Positions 1-12,779 of a stretch of 64,000 bases of DNA are shown piece by piece; the first letter of the stretch is position 1, and every line of letters starts with the position of its first letter. Under the pieces are notes generated by a model that was not told where the DNA came from, made no database searches, and was given only the letters and a program-made list of their open reading frames with translations. The stretch covers positions 62,001-126,000 of the forward strand of contig CAXKVR010000188.1 in NCBI GenBank assembly GCA_964058845.1, in the 5' to 3' direction. Source of the DNA: Carex sylvatica (lineage: Eukaryota > Streptophyta > Magnoliopsida > Poales > Cyperaceae). The translations under genes and the position numbers were made by a program.

Positions 1-554
1 AAAACATAAAATAGAAATGGTCGGTTTGGAGGACTATATAGTAAAATAATAGAAATAGTAACTCTAGCCGGTAAAAAAAAAACGCTGAGTTAATCATCGC
101 GTAGTAAACTCATTTTGAATTATGTAAAATCATGGATCCACAAAAAATAAAACGGTTGAAAAAGATAATTTCTTATTGTGAATTTAATTCCAGTTTGTTA
201 ATTTGCGAAAAATCTACACCACAAATTAAATATTCACAAGGATGTTGCTACAAGGCAGAGGCACAGCCAAAGAAAGATCTATCTGGCTCATTGGTCATTA
301 CACAGTTTGTTTTATGGCGAGAAAGACGTAGACGAATATTTATAATATTTTGTTTATTTTTCTGACAAAAAAAAAACCCCCCGGCTACGATATATGTATG
401 ATTTGGATCTTTCAAGCATTGATTGTGTACAAACTTAAAAGAAAAAAAAGGAATACACTATAGTAATAAGAATATCATTTTTATTGATTTACTTATGTCC
501 AGACAACTACAAGTCTACGTCAATTCTGAATTCAATGCATGACTAGAAAACCAC

Positions 555-3500
555 TCATGCAACTTTCCGAGTTAACTGATCCATTGATGTGCTCTCAAAT
601 ATCTTGTCAGCATTTCCTACCTCGAAACCGTCACGCCTATGGGATTCCTTTAACTGTTAAAAAATACAATACAAACCAAATTTTCAATTAAAAAAAGGTC
701 ATCTCCATTTCCAATTAAAGACAGCAACAAAGAGGAGAGAACGTACCTCCTCGTCAGGTAAATTTTTAAACAGAGGCAGTGGAAGGCGTTCAGCAAATTC
801 AATATAGGAACAAGGGACACAGTCCGTTTTGCCATCGGCGAAGGTAAAGGAGATAGAATCTGCCACAGTGGAGCTTTGTTGAAGAAGCCCATCGGGACTG
901 ACTGCTCATCAAATTATAAAAAGAAAAGCATCAAATTTGCTCCAGAATTATAGCAAGAAGTGGAGAATCTCTTTTATGTAAACCGGGAGTAGTTACAATT
1001 CCAAGTTTATATGAACCAAGTTGTGAAGAGAATTGGTTGGAGTCAGAAAGAAAATGTCAAGGCCAGTGCAAATCCAGTATGCCTTTTAGTATGGTATGGT
1101 AGAATGAAAAGAATTTGGTATGGTAATATTTGTCTGAAAATACAGTAAAGGTAAAAGGGAACCTTTTAGTATGCCTCCCTCTGAATTCAGCTTAAAGCCA
1201 CTATCTTCAATGAACTTATTGAGAGTTTGAATTCTTCTGATATCAGATTTAAGTCTATGAGCTGAAATTGTCACATGGTTTACTGCATATCCATTTACAA
1301 GAGTCCAAGCTGAATACTCACTTTCCCTGTTACAATACGATAAAATAGTAAAACTACATGAAAAGAAGAAGAATAGTGTCATAAAGCACAATGGCTGTCT
1401 TTGCAATTCTCTATTTAGAACTGAAAAAGAACAGAATATATCACATAGAATCTTTCAAAAATAAAATGTCTTCTTTTAATTTGAAAAATGTGAGAGACAT
1501 CCCATCTACGTTTGAAAAAATGGATGCATCCCACAAAAACCTGCCTTTTCCTCACTCTTTATAAACAAATAGGAAGGGAGGGGAAAAACGAGTGCCATTG
1601 AGAATTGGGAGGGGAAGAGGTACACATTTACGAGGAAAACTAGTGAACTTCCATTTTACTTGGTTTTTTAGTAATGAAGAGACTAGAGGAAAGGTACCTT
1701 GCTAAAACCTGATAATCAGAAAATGAAGGCTTCTCCCAAGTTAAGCCTCCAAACATACTTGCAAGAGAAGCATACTTGTATCCAGGACCAGAAGTCTTAA
1801 CATATTTTCTTATCACCTCCTGTGTAGATAAATTATGCATGAAAGAGAAAAGTATAATAATAAAACTAATCTTGATAAAAACAATTGAATTTAGTGCATA
1901 CTTGTCAGGTTAAATATTGATATAAGTTCCATATAAACTTGGTAGCAAACCTTTTTGACTTGTCCCATACTAATTAGGGGCTTAGGTAAGGTCATATAAC
2001 TTGAGTATTTGATACCAGTAGAAACTGAGGTAACTCAAGAAGGGCTGGTAGAATTTATAATCATTCAACCAATGTCACCCACGTTGTGTATTCCATTTGC
2101 AATAAAACACAACATTTCTCTTTGCATTCAGATTTCCATTTTTGGTTGTTCTTGCAAATATTATCCAATGTCAAGTAGAACTAAGGTGTTCTTAAGTTCA
2201 CCAAGTCCTTTGGTGAGCTTAACTCCAAACCCTATCAATCGGATTGACTTCAAATGAGAAATTCAAACCGTTGCAACCGATATACTTCATGAGTGATGAG
2301 TTTACATGTCAAACTTACAATTTTTCAATTGATTTAGTATAAAGTCAAGCGGTCAAAAAAAGATGCATAATGAACGTATAAAAAATAAACTTACAAATCT
2401 TTTTTTTTTACCACTAAACTTTATATTAAATTAATTCAAAAATTTATAAAATTTGACATGTAAATGCATCACTCGTGAAATATATTGGTTTCAATGGTTT
2501 GAATTTGTCATTTTAAAGTCATCTCGATAGATGTTGAAGTCAAGCTCACCAAATGATTGGTAAGCTTAAGAACACCCTAGTTCTACTCTCCAATGTCAAA
2601 GTATGATTCAGTCAGTCAGAACTAAAAGTATAAACCTGCTTGCTTTCATTTTATGGCAAGCCTATCACACAGCTCTAACAGTTCGGTGTTATTTTAAAAT
2701 AGCTCAAGAGATGTCGGGTGTTAACTAGTCATATCTAGCATATAAGAAAATTATTTTTGCAAACACCATATATATCTTGGTGTCTCAGCCCCTTAGCCGA
2801 CCCGCATTCACAACCCCTCCCCCCCCCCAAAAAAAAAAAAACCCCGAGAAAATAAATACAGTACCTGGCTTTCAGAGCTCAACTGATCGACAATTATCTC
2901 AGATATAAAAATCCTCGGTAAAGGCCCGTTTACACCAGTCCCATTGTTAACAGAAATTTTACCGGGAGGAGAAAACCACAGTGCTTTAAGCTTTTTTGCT
3001 GGAAATCTTAGTTCTTCACGTTGAATGTAACCAAAATCCATGAAAAATTCAGCCAGAGAATTTATACCATGACCATCCACCTTCATTTGAAGAATACATA
3101 GGTGATTCATTATGTGCTATAAATAAATGATCCCCCCCCCCCCATTTTTTTTGTATTCTCATTATATAGATATAAATCACAAGGAGAGAAATAAGTTCTG
3201 CATCATTAAGGAAATAGTCGTAAAAAAAAATAATTGCATACCCCAAATGTACGAAATGCAAAATGGTCATAACAAATGTGGTCCCCGTCATGTGATTTAA
3301 CAAGATCAAGAATGGCCTTAGCTGTGGGGTTTCTATTCAAATAGACCTTCTCCATGTTTGAAATTACTGTTCGGAAAAATGTCTCTGATCCCTGAAACAG
3401 AGAAGGGGCAGATTAAAGATAAGTTAAATTATACTACTGGTCTTGAATTATTGAGAAAATTAGATCTCTTAACTTCTAACTTTACGATCTGAACCTGAAC

Positions 3501-4442
3501 TATTTCTTACAAATTATTTTTGTTGTATATATAATCATGTGATGATCCAAATTGTACTAATTAAAATGCTTTGCGATTTCAAAGAGAAAGAAGTATGAAT
3601 CACACAAAGTAAATTTAGAGTACGTTTGTAACTAACTAAATTAAAATTAATGAAATTTTATCAACAGGGTTGGTATTCTCCTAACAGTCAAAGGAATTGA
3701 ATGCATATTGGGCTCAAGTACAAAAGGAAAATCACATTGCCTTAAGGTTCTTCCTCACAAAATTAATAAGGGAAATGAGTAAACAGAACAACAACAAATT
3801 GAGACAGATCATTGGGTAAGAATCAGTTATTGCCTCACTGTGCATATGCTTCCAATAATTTGTTATTTAAAGTAGGGTGTGGGACAGGGTGAGGCAAAAA
3901 TTTAGGATAGAGCATAATTTTTTGTAAATCGAGTATATTTTTATAATTTTTTATGTACAGAAGTATAGTTATAGTGAATGAAGCATACCTCCATAATTAA
4001 TTTGAAACTCAATTAAGAATATTTGTACAATTTTTTATATTCGGAAGTATAATCTTAGAGGTATACTTTTGAAAAACATTTTGGCAGGGGGACAAGCGCC
4101 CCCTCTGGCTATGCGTGGCTCCACCACTGAACACAGGATACTCGCACTGATCACAAGTCACAACTAAGCCAGAAAGGCATAAAAAAAATCACTATCTATA
4201 TATATAAGCTAGAGAAGCAGTTTGCAAACCGTAGGAAGAGGGTCAAGGGTGGCTAGCGCAACTCGGGATCGAACGGAGGACATGGTGAGGCAGGAGCGGT
4301 TGGAGGTGGAGATATCGATCGGACGGTGCTGAGCGCGTGAGAGGAGAGGAGAAACGAAGGGGAGATGGAGGTGTGATCGCCTCGCTGGCGACGATCGAGT
4401 GAAGAGGAAAGAGATGCCCGACCTTGCACAAATCGGCTCCAT
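555..4442 (-). CDS. FLO7: DUF1338 / FLO7-like protein, 2-oxoadipate dioxygenase/decarboxylase family
   Basis: Seven exons can be joined in frame on the minus strand: 4442-4230, 3391-3242, 3080-2865, 1819-1698, 1326-1163, 901-747 and 653-555, giving about 372 residues. All introns are GT-AG. The first 71 residues are rich in Ser, Arg and Leu and poor in acids, like a plastid transit peptide. The rest reads as the DUF1338 fold, a VOC-like Fe(II) enzyme family. H114 (in YDHFAFRT), H251 (in NHVTISAHR) and E323 (in YIEFAER) are the likely metal ligands by family comparison. Bacterial relatives convert 2-oxoadipate to 2-hydroxyglutarate in lysine breakdown. The rice homologue FLO7 is a plastid protein needed for starch-filled peripheral endosperm. 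The first in-frame ATG at 4442 is taken as the start. Intron 3 holds a MITE (2174-2588). The symbol is by homology only. Confidence 0.88.
2174..2588. mobile_element. MITE, Mutator-like, in intron 3 of the DUF1338 gene
   Basis: The ends are inverted repeats beginning AGTAGAACTARGGTGTTCTTAAG. The element is flanked by direct copies of TCCAATGTCA (2164-2173 and 2589-2598), a 9-10 bp target duplication as made by Mutator transposases. The interior is AT-rich and partly self-complementary, with no coding sequence. Related copies lie at 20388, 25983 and 49167. Confidence 0.8.
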
Positions 4443-6623
4443 TGTCAAATAATAGGAAGTGTTAGCCGGGGCTCAGGGGAGAGTGGTGAAACAAGAAGCA
4501 AGAAAAAGCGCGAAGAAGACAAGGAGGCTGACGTAGGAAAGGGGGGAATTCTAGTCTATGGGCTACAAGTACCCAGAGAGACCCCTTATAAGTGTGGTGA
4601 TGATGTGTATTTAATGAATGTTTTATTATCTATCAAGTAATATAAATTTTTATACATATTAGAATTATAGTCTTGAGAGATCTCAAATAATGCTCAAATT
4701 GTATGAAGATTGATTGATATGTTATCTCTGTCTAATAATGTACTTACAAGTTTATTTTTATATCCTATTCAATTTATTTAAAAAGTTATTATTAATTTTG
4801 TCAAATTAATTTATTATTAAATGGTTTCTCTTAAAATCAATTGATCTAATTCACAGTGTTATGAATAATAACATAATAAGGAAAATAAGCAGTTAGTTGC
4901 TTTGGAAGCGTAACTTTTGGCAAAACTGAGTCAGCCGGATTGTCTCGTTTATCCTCAGTCCTCACAAGTCACAACACACAGGTGAGGATGACTGGATGAG
5001 GTAAGGATTAGATATTTAGATCCATGAACACAATGCCCTTCGCAGCACTGCATGCGCTGTACATCTTGACTCCGTTGGATCTAATCATTACACACATCTC
5101 GAAAAGATCGAACATCTGTGATACCGCACGTATGGTATGAATATGATATGTTCCTGTTGAGGATCTCAGGTAGAGTCGGGGGATAATGATTAAGGACCGA
5201 GCAAGAAAGAAAGAGTCCCTGCGTGATCGAACTCTACTATTCTCGTGTACGGGCCACGTGGCATTGCCATTCAGATTCAGTGAAGGGTTGGAACATTTCG
5301 TTTACGCTATCATTTTCGCCCACAAAATAGAAATTAAAGTCATATTAAATTAGCAGATTGATTCGATTCGTGCATCATAAATCAAATATATTTTATTCAA
5401 AACAATAAAATCCTACTTAGAAAATAGAAAGAGAGGACTGAGAAGTCGCTTAATAATTTATTAATTTTGAAAGTATCGACAATATTTAAATTTAAAATTA
5501 TTGGATGAGCACTGGAGGTGTCCACTGATTGCTAAACTGGAGGATTTTGGCAGCATCTTGTAAAAAACTGTGTAACGCCTAACCAAGATATAACAGCATC
5601 TTGTTTCAAACCGTGTAACGCCTAACCAAGGCAGTTTTAGATTTATTAACCATAGTTTAGATTACAACAAGATTTCTGTAAATACATGTTATCCCAGTGC
5701 ACAAGATATAATTAGTTGAATAAAAGATTCAAGTTCAAATTCTTTAATTCTTCCTTTCTTTTCAAAATTTTTAATTCAATATAGTAAAAATGACACGTAT
5801 TATTCACATATGATGTTTATGAAATATGATAAGATTTTATGTATGTTTTGTTGTTGTTAAGTAATTCTTGAAATCTCATCAATATGAAATTAACATTTTT
5901 TTTTTTATGCATCATCGAGCAATGTTTAAAATTTTCAACATGAAATAACCATATTACCCTTGGTAAATTTGCCGTGGTTGAAATACTTTTATGAATTTTA
6001 ATACTGCCTAATTTTTAATATCAATTTTAAATTAATAACGACTTCCTTCATATTGTTTATGTTTTGTTATGTACAAATAGAAAATAATTATATCAATTTT
6101 AATTTCCTATAGAAATGATTAAAGATTAGAAAAATAATAATAATATATTTTCATGTCTATATGATGAATATGTAATACAAATAGTCAAATACTAACATTT
6201 TTTTAGAGAAACTGTTACCGACAAATCAAATAATCATAGATCATAATTATCTGAAATACTAGAAAGATATTCTTATCAATTTACACTCAACATTGGCCAT
6301 TCAATTTCGTGGGAGATCACATACCCATATTATATATGGTTTGTAATTAAGGTGATATTCATAATCGAAAGTGTCACAAACCAAAGTTATAGGGCATTTT
6401 TTGTCGCATTACCCCTTCATATTATACACAGATGTAATTAAACTTGTTTTTCAAATTATTGATTTCTAAATTTATATCCTGTCTTTGATTAAATAAACGG
6501 TCCAAATCAGTAAATTGAGCCGTATGATTTTGGTCAAACGAGGTGTCTAAGTAGAGAAGAAAATACGTGACACATGCTGTGGTGTGATGTAACAAATATG
6601 TTGTAATTTTGATTATGTGATAT
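4443..6623. other. AT-rich intergenic DNA with a short local duplication
   Basis: No coding sequence is recognised. A unit of about 37 bp beginning CAGCATCTTG and ending in CGCCTAACCAAG is present twice, at 5551-5587 and 5594-5630. The first few hundred bases, on the minus strand, would hold the promoter of the DUF1338 gene. Confidence 0.5.
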
Positions 6624-6628
6624 GACAT

Positions 6629-7877
6629 TGTTGTTCGAGTAATAATTTTTTTCATTTATTTGACTAATTTGTAAAAGCATACAATTATTGAATTTTATAA
6701 TTTCTTCTATTTTTGAAAGATATGTAGATTCAAGTAAAATGAAATTGCATTATGAAATACTTGGACTGAAGAAATTATAAAGACACTTATCAAAAATTAA
6801 AATTGTAAAATCAGAAATTTGGTAAAGTAAATTTGAGGCTGTTTAAACAGGGATCAAACGTTGTAACGTTTTAGGTCTGTCAGAAACGTTGAAGTAACAG
6901 TTTGATCAAACTCAAAATCAACTTAAAACGTTGCAACGTTTTACAAACGTTGTAACGTTTTAGGATTGTCAGAACTGCTGAAGCACAGCTGTACATAATC
7001 AACTTGAAACGTTGCAACATTTTAAGAATGTCAGAGCGTTAAGTACAGCTGTATCAAAAATCAAAATTCAAAATTCAAGTTACAAACGTTGTAACGTTTG
7101 TCAATAGTTACAACGATTTACTTAAATCATCGTTGTAATATTTGACAAAAGTTGTAACGTTTTAATTAAATATGAACATTAGAAATTTCTGTTTCTTGAT
7201 CAAGATTTTTCAGTGCAAAACGTTAGAGAAAATGTTATACAATCATTGATAACGTTTTGATCGATTAGCTGAGCTGTCAGAAAATTGAAACTCTAAATCA
7301 CATTTTTAACTACAACGTTGGTAACGTTTTAGCTCATTTTTGAGCTGTCTCTATAAATAGGGATTTGGACTTTCTTCCCAAAGCACCTGAGCCGACCCTA
7401 AACTTCTAAAAATTAATTTTCTGAGAGCTTTAGTTACTACATTGTTGTGAGAGCTTAAAACTTCAAAATCCCTCAAACAACCTCAAACTCACTTCACTAA
7501 TCTCAAATTAGATTAGGTTAGAGTGATCTATTGAGTGTTTATCTTGAGTAGTTTAAACTTAGAGACCTTGGTCTCATCTCTAGTAGGCCGTGTGACTTCC
7601 TTTGGTTGTAAGGGCTCACCGGTTCTCATCTCTAGTTGGCCGATTGACTTCCCGCTTGAATTGTAAGGGCTCAACAGTTCACAAGTTGTAATCCTTTCGT
7701 ATTGGGTAATAGAAATGCGCACCTAGAAGAGGTTGCGAAGCCCCGGAGACGTAGGCATTTGTATTGCCGAACTCCGTTATCATCTCGCATGTCAAATTTC
7801 TCTAAACTCATATATTTACTTTTAATTGCGACTATTTTCAGTTTTTAGAGTAATTAGTGGTGCCCCTTAGTGTAACA
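6629..7877 (+). mobile_element. Solo LTR (copia-like) with ACGTT-palindrome repeats
   Basis: The LTR begins TGTTGTTC and ends TGTAACA. The 5-bp sequence GACAT flanks it at 6624-6628 and 7878-7882, so this is one excised-by-recombination LTR with no internal region. A TATA box (CTATAAATAG) lies near 7350. Downstream is a typical R/U5 stretch, CCCCGGAGACGTAGGC, near 7740. The U3 part (6850-7340) carries about seven imperfect copies of AAACGTTGTAACGTTT. It is collinear with the LTR at 43888-44992 in U3 start, TATA and R/U5, so the two belong to one family. Length over 1 kb suggests a SIRE-like copia, which is a guess. Confidence 0.85.
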
Positions 7878-7882
7878 GACAT

Positions 7883-8445
7883 AATGTGATTAACTTTTTT
7901 TTTTACGTGACGTGGCGTGACATGACTAAAATAGTGGTGGACAATCACATTACGTGAATGGTCACGTCAGCGTGACCACACGTGACATAACATGACGTGA
8001 CGTAAATTAGTCATGTCAAGATTTTTTTATATTTTAATTTAAACTATTGAAAATTCGGAAGAAACAAATATAAAAAAAATAAAAAAATTCTAAAAATTCT
8101 AAAATAAATAAATAATGTTACAAATTTTTTTTTTTGAGAAAGGCAGTTGGACATCTAATATTACTTTAAAAATTCAAATTACAAACATGAACTAGAAAAA
8201 ATAAAAATCAGTACTACATGAATATCAGTATCACTGAACCTACACTAAAAGAGAAATATAGATACTCTATGTGTATCAAAAAAACCTGAAAATTAATTAA
8301 AAAAAGAGTTAAATACTCTATGTTTCATATCGTGACGTGACGTGATATGTAATCTTCATTTGAATGCATTTACATCACGCAACACGCGAGTCACGTCACG
8401 TAATCGATACACGTGATATAATATAACGATCACGGCAGGACAATT
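7883..8445. mobile_element. Probable non-autonomous hAT-like element with CGTGACGTG subterminal repeats
   Basis: Both ends (7905-8020 and 8328-8440) are dense in CGTGACGTG-type words in both orientations, the pattern of hAT subterminal transposase sites. The AT-rich middle has no coding sequence. Exact termini were not found. The words TACGTGAC and GTGTGATGTAA at about 6570-6595 resemble the right end, so the left end may lie beyond the solo LTR, which would then have inserted inside this element. Confidence 0.45.
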
Positions 8446-8984
8446 TTTTTTTCTCTAATGTCAGGTATGAGTCGCCTTTCTCGAGTTCTTCAGTCCAATA
8501 TTTTAGAGGTGCTGATAAATAGAAGTGCTCTCTTAAAAAAATATAAGTACCGATCGACTTTGTTCTCTCTTAAAAAAATTTTGCTCTCCTCTGAATATTT
8601 AATTTGTAATTCGGATCAAGTTTAGTGTTAAAATCAAAATAATTTTTTTAAATTATTAGTAATTATAATTATAAGTTAAAGTATTAAAAAATATAAGTCA
8701 AATTATTATTTTCTTTATCGAGTATCTAATTAGTTAATATATTTAAATTTAATAAATTATTTAAATCCGATTCGATATCTTTTTGTTTCTCTGATAAAAA
8801 TTCTGGATACGCCGTGCTTCCAAACGGGTCCACATTGTGATGATCTATGTTGGTCAAAAGTGGTTCTGCCAATTTCAGACTCAAATCCTGACTAAGCTAT
8901 TCAATGTGATAATCTCTATTTGGTGCTCACGACTTTAGAAGCTTTTACCCAAAATCCAAATTGTGACAAGCAGAGAGCACTTGG

Positions 8985-9150
8985 TGACCCACGTCATCTT
9001 CGAATGCGTATCCTCTGAGATATCTCAACGTTTGCGTGACTGACATGTCCAGTGCATATTCAGGAATAGCACAGGGGTTAGTATTATTTGTTCTTTGAGA
9101 TTCGTGCAGAACGTATTACAAAAGTTGAAATTTTCCAATAAAAAAAAAAC
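8985..9150. repeat. Diverged copy of a dispersed repeat (GAGATATCTCAAC family)
   Basis: The stretch shares, in order, the words TATCCTCTGAGATATCTCAAC, a TGTCC..GTGC segment, a CAGGGG..AGTATTATTTG segment and GAGATTCGTGCA with the repeats at 21.36-21.85 kb. No terminal structure was identified here. Confidence 0.5.
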
Positions 9151-9621
9151 ACTAAAGTTGAGATATCACAGAAAATGCAAATTCGTTATCTTGAGAGTAG
9201 GCTGAATGCTTAAGCTTACACAGCACTGTCTCATTAGTCATGATAAACAAACGAACATATAAATTCTTATACGATCTTGAACAAGGTTATGTATATCATA
9301 TATATTTCGCTCCTATCATGGTAAAGGCTTAATGCAAGTACTGGTAAGTGGAATGTAACAAAATGATTTAATGCCCACATTAGGAAAAACCCCAAAACAC
9401 CGACCATACAAACTACAAAGTGTGTCCCTATACAACAGTAAAGCCGCAGTAGGTATTAGCACAATCTCCACAAAAGTAAATAACTAGATTCCTTCCTAAA
9501 CACAATTACACCAAACCAAAAGATAACACACAATTTTCAAAGAAACCATTCAGCTCAAAACATTCAGTCAAAATAACTTACAACAACTCTTAACAAGTGA
9601 GAAACAAAGAAAAATGTGTTA

Positions 9622-12457
9622 TTAATCACTTGAATAATCCTCTTCATCTTCATGTTGAGTTACTAATTTCTCGATGAATCTTTTGCGAACGCCATCTATG
9701 ACAGCATCTTTTGATGCATTGTTGCTGTGGCCATCATTCAGCACAGGATCTGACTTGCACAGCGCTAAAGCAACAGCTGTGATTACAAGAACCATTTTAG
9801 TAAACACTATTTTAACCCGCATAGATGACTATTCAGATATTGCAGTTTACTAGTATGAAAGACAAGCAAAATACAACCTGCAGCCATATACCAGTATTTA
9901 GCATGACCATCATGGTGCCCAGGTAGAAAAGACAAATTATATTCCTACGGGATAACCAGACCAAATTTAACTAATATGGTACCAAGTAGATGTTATTGTA
10001 ACTAAATATTACTGAAATCCAAATACATAATAGTGGTTGTGTTTAAAGATTACAGGTATTCAAGCACAGTATCAAATGTCATTATTACCAAGGAATTCTC
10101 GATTAATGGTAGTGGTACTTATGAAACCACGACTGGACCTTTGATAAAATGAGCCTAGCTCGCAGAATAGCAATAACTCAAAGATTTCTTTATTAGTTTT
10201 AGTAAGAAATAATTTATTTTGCACAATAAAATGTCCAAGGGTCTCCAATTTGGCTCAATCTATGCAACAAAACAGAGAACAAAAAAAGGCTGAGACAAAT
10301 AACACAAAAAGGGAAAAGAATTCTAGGACATGTTATAATTACTGTAGTGCTACACCGAGCCATTAGAACAATAACTCCAAATATTTTGGATTTGGCACTA
10401 GTAGGTCAAATTGGTTAAAATATAAATTGTCCTCCCATCTAAACTAGCAATTAACTATAGAAAGCTACCAATTAACCGATAAGTAGGCAGAAACAGCAAT
10501 AATCCACCCCTTCTTACAAATAAAAGAATTTAGAGAAGAAAACTTACATTCAGGGGTGCATCTTCTTGCACCAAACTGACTCAAACCCACAAGTGTACCT
10601 TTCACAGCACCATTGTTGTACACAAGTGTGGTTGGGAGGTTGCGATCAGGATAATTGGGTATGCAATCCGTGGAAATTATTTTAACAAATTTTGTTGCTG
10701 GATAGCGGGTTGCCAGTTCTTCCAAGCAGGTGAGGAGTACTCCGCATTCTTGTACTCTAAAATAAATGAGAATCCACCAAAAAATGTCATATTAGTGATG
10801 GGTGCTTACATTGAAATGAAATTGGCTGCAAGTTAAAATGTTTCTACTATGGGTATTTACCAGATGGTCTATGTTGCATGGATACGGATATGGATATCGT
10901 ATCAGATACGATACGGATACGACGATACGGTAATTTTCAAAAATCTAGGATACGATACGTCTATTATATATATGTATATATATTATTTTTTATTAATTTA
11001 TATATTACATTTGATCTAATTATTTAAATAACCACAAAAGTCTAATTAATAAGTGAATATATTACAAAAATCTAATTTAGTAAATGAAGCTATAATTTAT
11101 AAGAATACATTAAGTACTATAGTTACTGAGATATAACACAAAATAAACTCAAAATAAACTTTGGTGGAGTAATAAAGTGTTTTGTGTAGGAGTGAGCCTT
11201 CCCAAGATCGAATCCCGCTACCCACAAAGAAAAATCTCAATTTCCTCTGGGCGGTGTTTGCGCGGTGCACAGGGTTGGAGTCGCGGCTCACGGGTTCGGC
11301 TCCGCTCACAGTCGCGGCTCACGGGTACGAGCGCGGTTCACGGGTGCTGATGGCCGTATCCACACGTATCCAGCCGTATCCAGACGTGTCAACGGAGTAT
11401 CAGAGACCATATCGACTGAGTAAGGATACGCCACGTTAGCTGATACGCCAGCTGGCGTATCGTAGCCGTATCGGACGCGTATCGGTATCCGATATGTATC
11501 CGATACGGGTACGGCGCCTAAACTGAAGTATCAGAGTAACATAGCAGATGGTGCTTATGGTGTACAAAATGCTAATTCATTCAGTTTAAAATTATCCATT
11601 TTTCTTGTGATGACCCATTTGGTTCATCGATTAGTTACTTAATTGAATCCTTTAGAGACGTAAATATATCTGTAACTAAAATACTAAATTAAAACACTGT
11701 TTATTGGTAAGATACAATGTGTTACCACTGCATGTTAGAAGAAATTAGCTGAGAACTTCCCTTTATTGGCTTCATTTAGTCATATTAGTTTGACGCAGGA
11801 CTCTAAGATATAACGGTAAATAAGTAGGTCTACTAAACAATAGAAATTAAAAAAATTACCCGTCTTTGTAGAGAAAGACGACAACCCAGACATCTTGTGG
11901 AGCCTGAGAAACCTCATGAACAAAGTCTGACCCGGAAATGGGCACAACCGACCCATATCGCACCACTTTTACTGCTTCTTGTATCTCTGCTAGCCTCTTC
12001 TTTCTTCATCAGCGATTGAAAAAATAATAGTAATAAAAATAAGTGCAAGGCAGTGTAGCAATTGGTAAGTGACTTAAGATATTACAATCTGAATTCCAAT
12101 CAACATTCTAAATATCCAAAGAACCAAACAAATAAATAATTGAATAACGAATCCATCCCAACTGAACTAATCTGAATCATGATAAAATGGAACTCATATC
12201 ATAAAGTGACCGAACCTATATTCCTGGAGGAAGCGATCATCATCCATATCATCATCCTCTAGCTCCTCGAGTTCCTCCGGCGACTTCTCGTCGATCCACG
12301 CCGCCGATTTGGGGCGGAGGTCGGGATCGTCGGCGGGAGTAAACGGCGCGGGTTTGAAGATCTCAGGCTTAGGAGGGAGGTTCCCAAACTTGCGCTGGAG
12401 GTCATCCCATTGCGTGGTGGCGCCTTCTACATCCTTATACACGAAGCGGTTCGCCAT
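9622..12457 (-). CDS. Phosducin-like protein 3 family (PDCL3/VIAF-type, thioredoxin fold)
   Basis: Four exons join in frame on the minus strand: 12457-12216, 12003-11860, 10756-10548 and 9776-9622, giving 249 residues. All introns are GT-AG. The N-terminus contains TTQWDDLQRKFGNLPPKPE and an acidic stretch (EELEELEDDDMDDDRFLQEY), the usual phosducin-like N-domain. Residues from about 100 onward form the thioredoxin-like domain (DVWVVVFLYKDG, ELATRYPATKFVKI, NLPTTLVYNNGAVKG). There is no CxxC redox pair. The tail is acidic and ends EDEEDYSSD. Family members are cytosolic co-chaperones that assist CCT/TRiC in folding partners such as tubulin and actin. The function is from the family, not the sequence. 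Intron 2 contains a hAT element, and a 7-kb MULE is inserted about 320 bp upstream of the ATG. Confidence 0.9.
10869..11544. mobile_element. Non-autonomous hAT element in intron 2 of the phosducin-like gene
   Basis: An 8-bp target duplication CAGATGGT flanks it at 10861-10868 and 11545-11552. The termini are CTATGTTGC.. and ..GTAACATAG, an imperfect inverted pair. About 120 bp inside each end is packed with GATACG/CGTATC words, as expected of hAT subterminal repeats. The GC-rich centre (about 11200-11350) includes repeated GCGGCTCACGGGT words. No transposase is present. Confidence 0.85.
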
Positions 12458-12674
12458 TTTTTTGAGGTTTTTGGGGGTTTATTTTGGTTGAATTTGATCG
12501 GACGGGAGATGCCGAGATGGATGGATCTCGAGAGGTGTCGGAGTTTGGAACAGATGAACAAGGAAAAGTCCAAAAGATATATAAGTGGGACCTGCTTTCT
12601 GACTTGAAATAAGTTCGCAAACACCCTTGCAAAAGTTGAGAATATTTTTCATCAATGCACCATCTGCAAAGGGA

Positions 12675-12723
12675 GATTTTTTCTTTTCTTTTCCTTTTCC
12701 TTTTCCTTTTTTTTTTTTTTTTT
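12675..12723. repeat. Polypyrimidine tract upstream of the phosducin-like gene
   Basis: The run is almost pure C and T on the plus strand, with a CTTTTC-type period, ending in a long T run. It lies about 220-270 bp upstream of the phosducin-like start codon. Confidence 0.8.
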
Positions 12724-12779
12724 GCTGCCAATAAAAGCGAGAAGTTTCGGGAATGACCTTGAAAGACCTGTAGAAAATA

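Noticed and set aside
132..365. 77-codon ORF at the left edge
   Set aside because: No recognisable protein, AT-rich, no splice or promoter context.
4443..4448. Two-codon extension of the DUF1338 exon 1 frame
   Set aside because: The frame upstream starts at TTG; the first ATG is at 4442.
11182..11439. 85-codon ORF
   Set aside because: It lies wholly inside the non-autonomous hAT element and reads its GC-rich middle and subterminal words.
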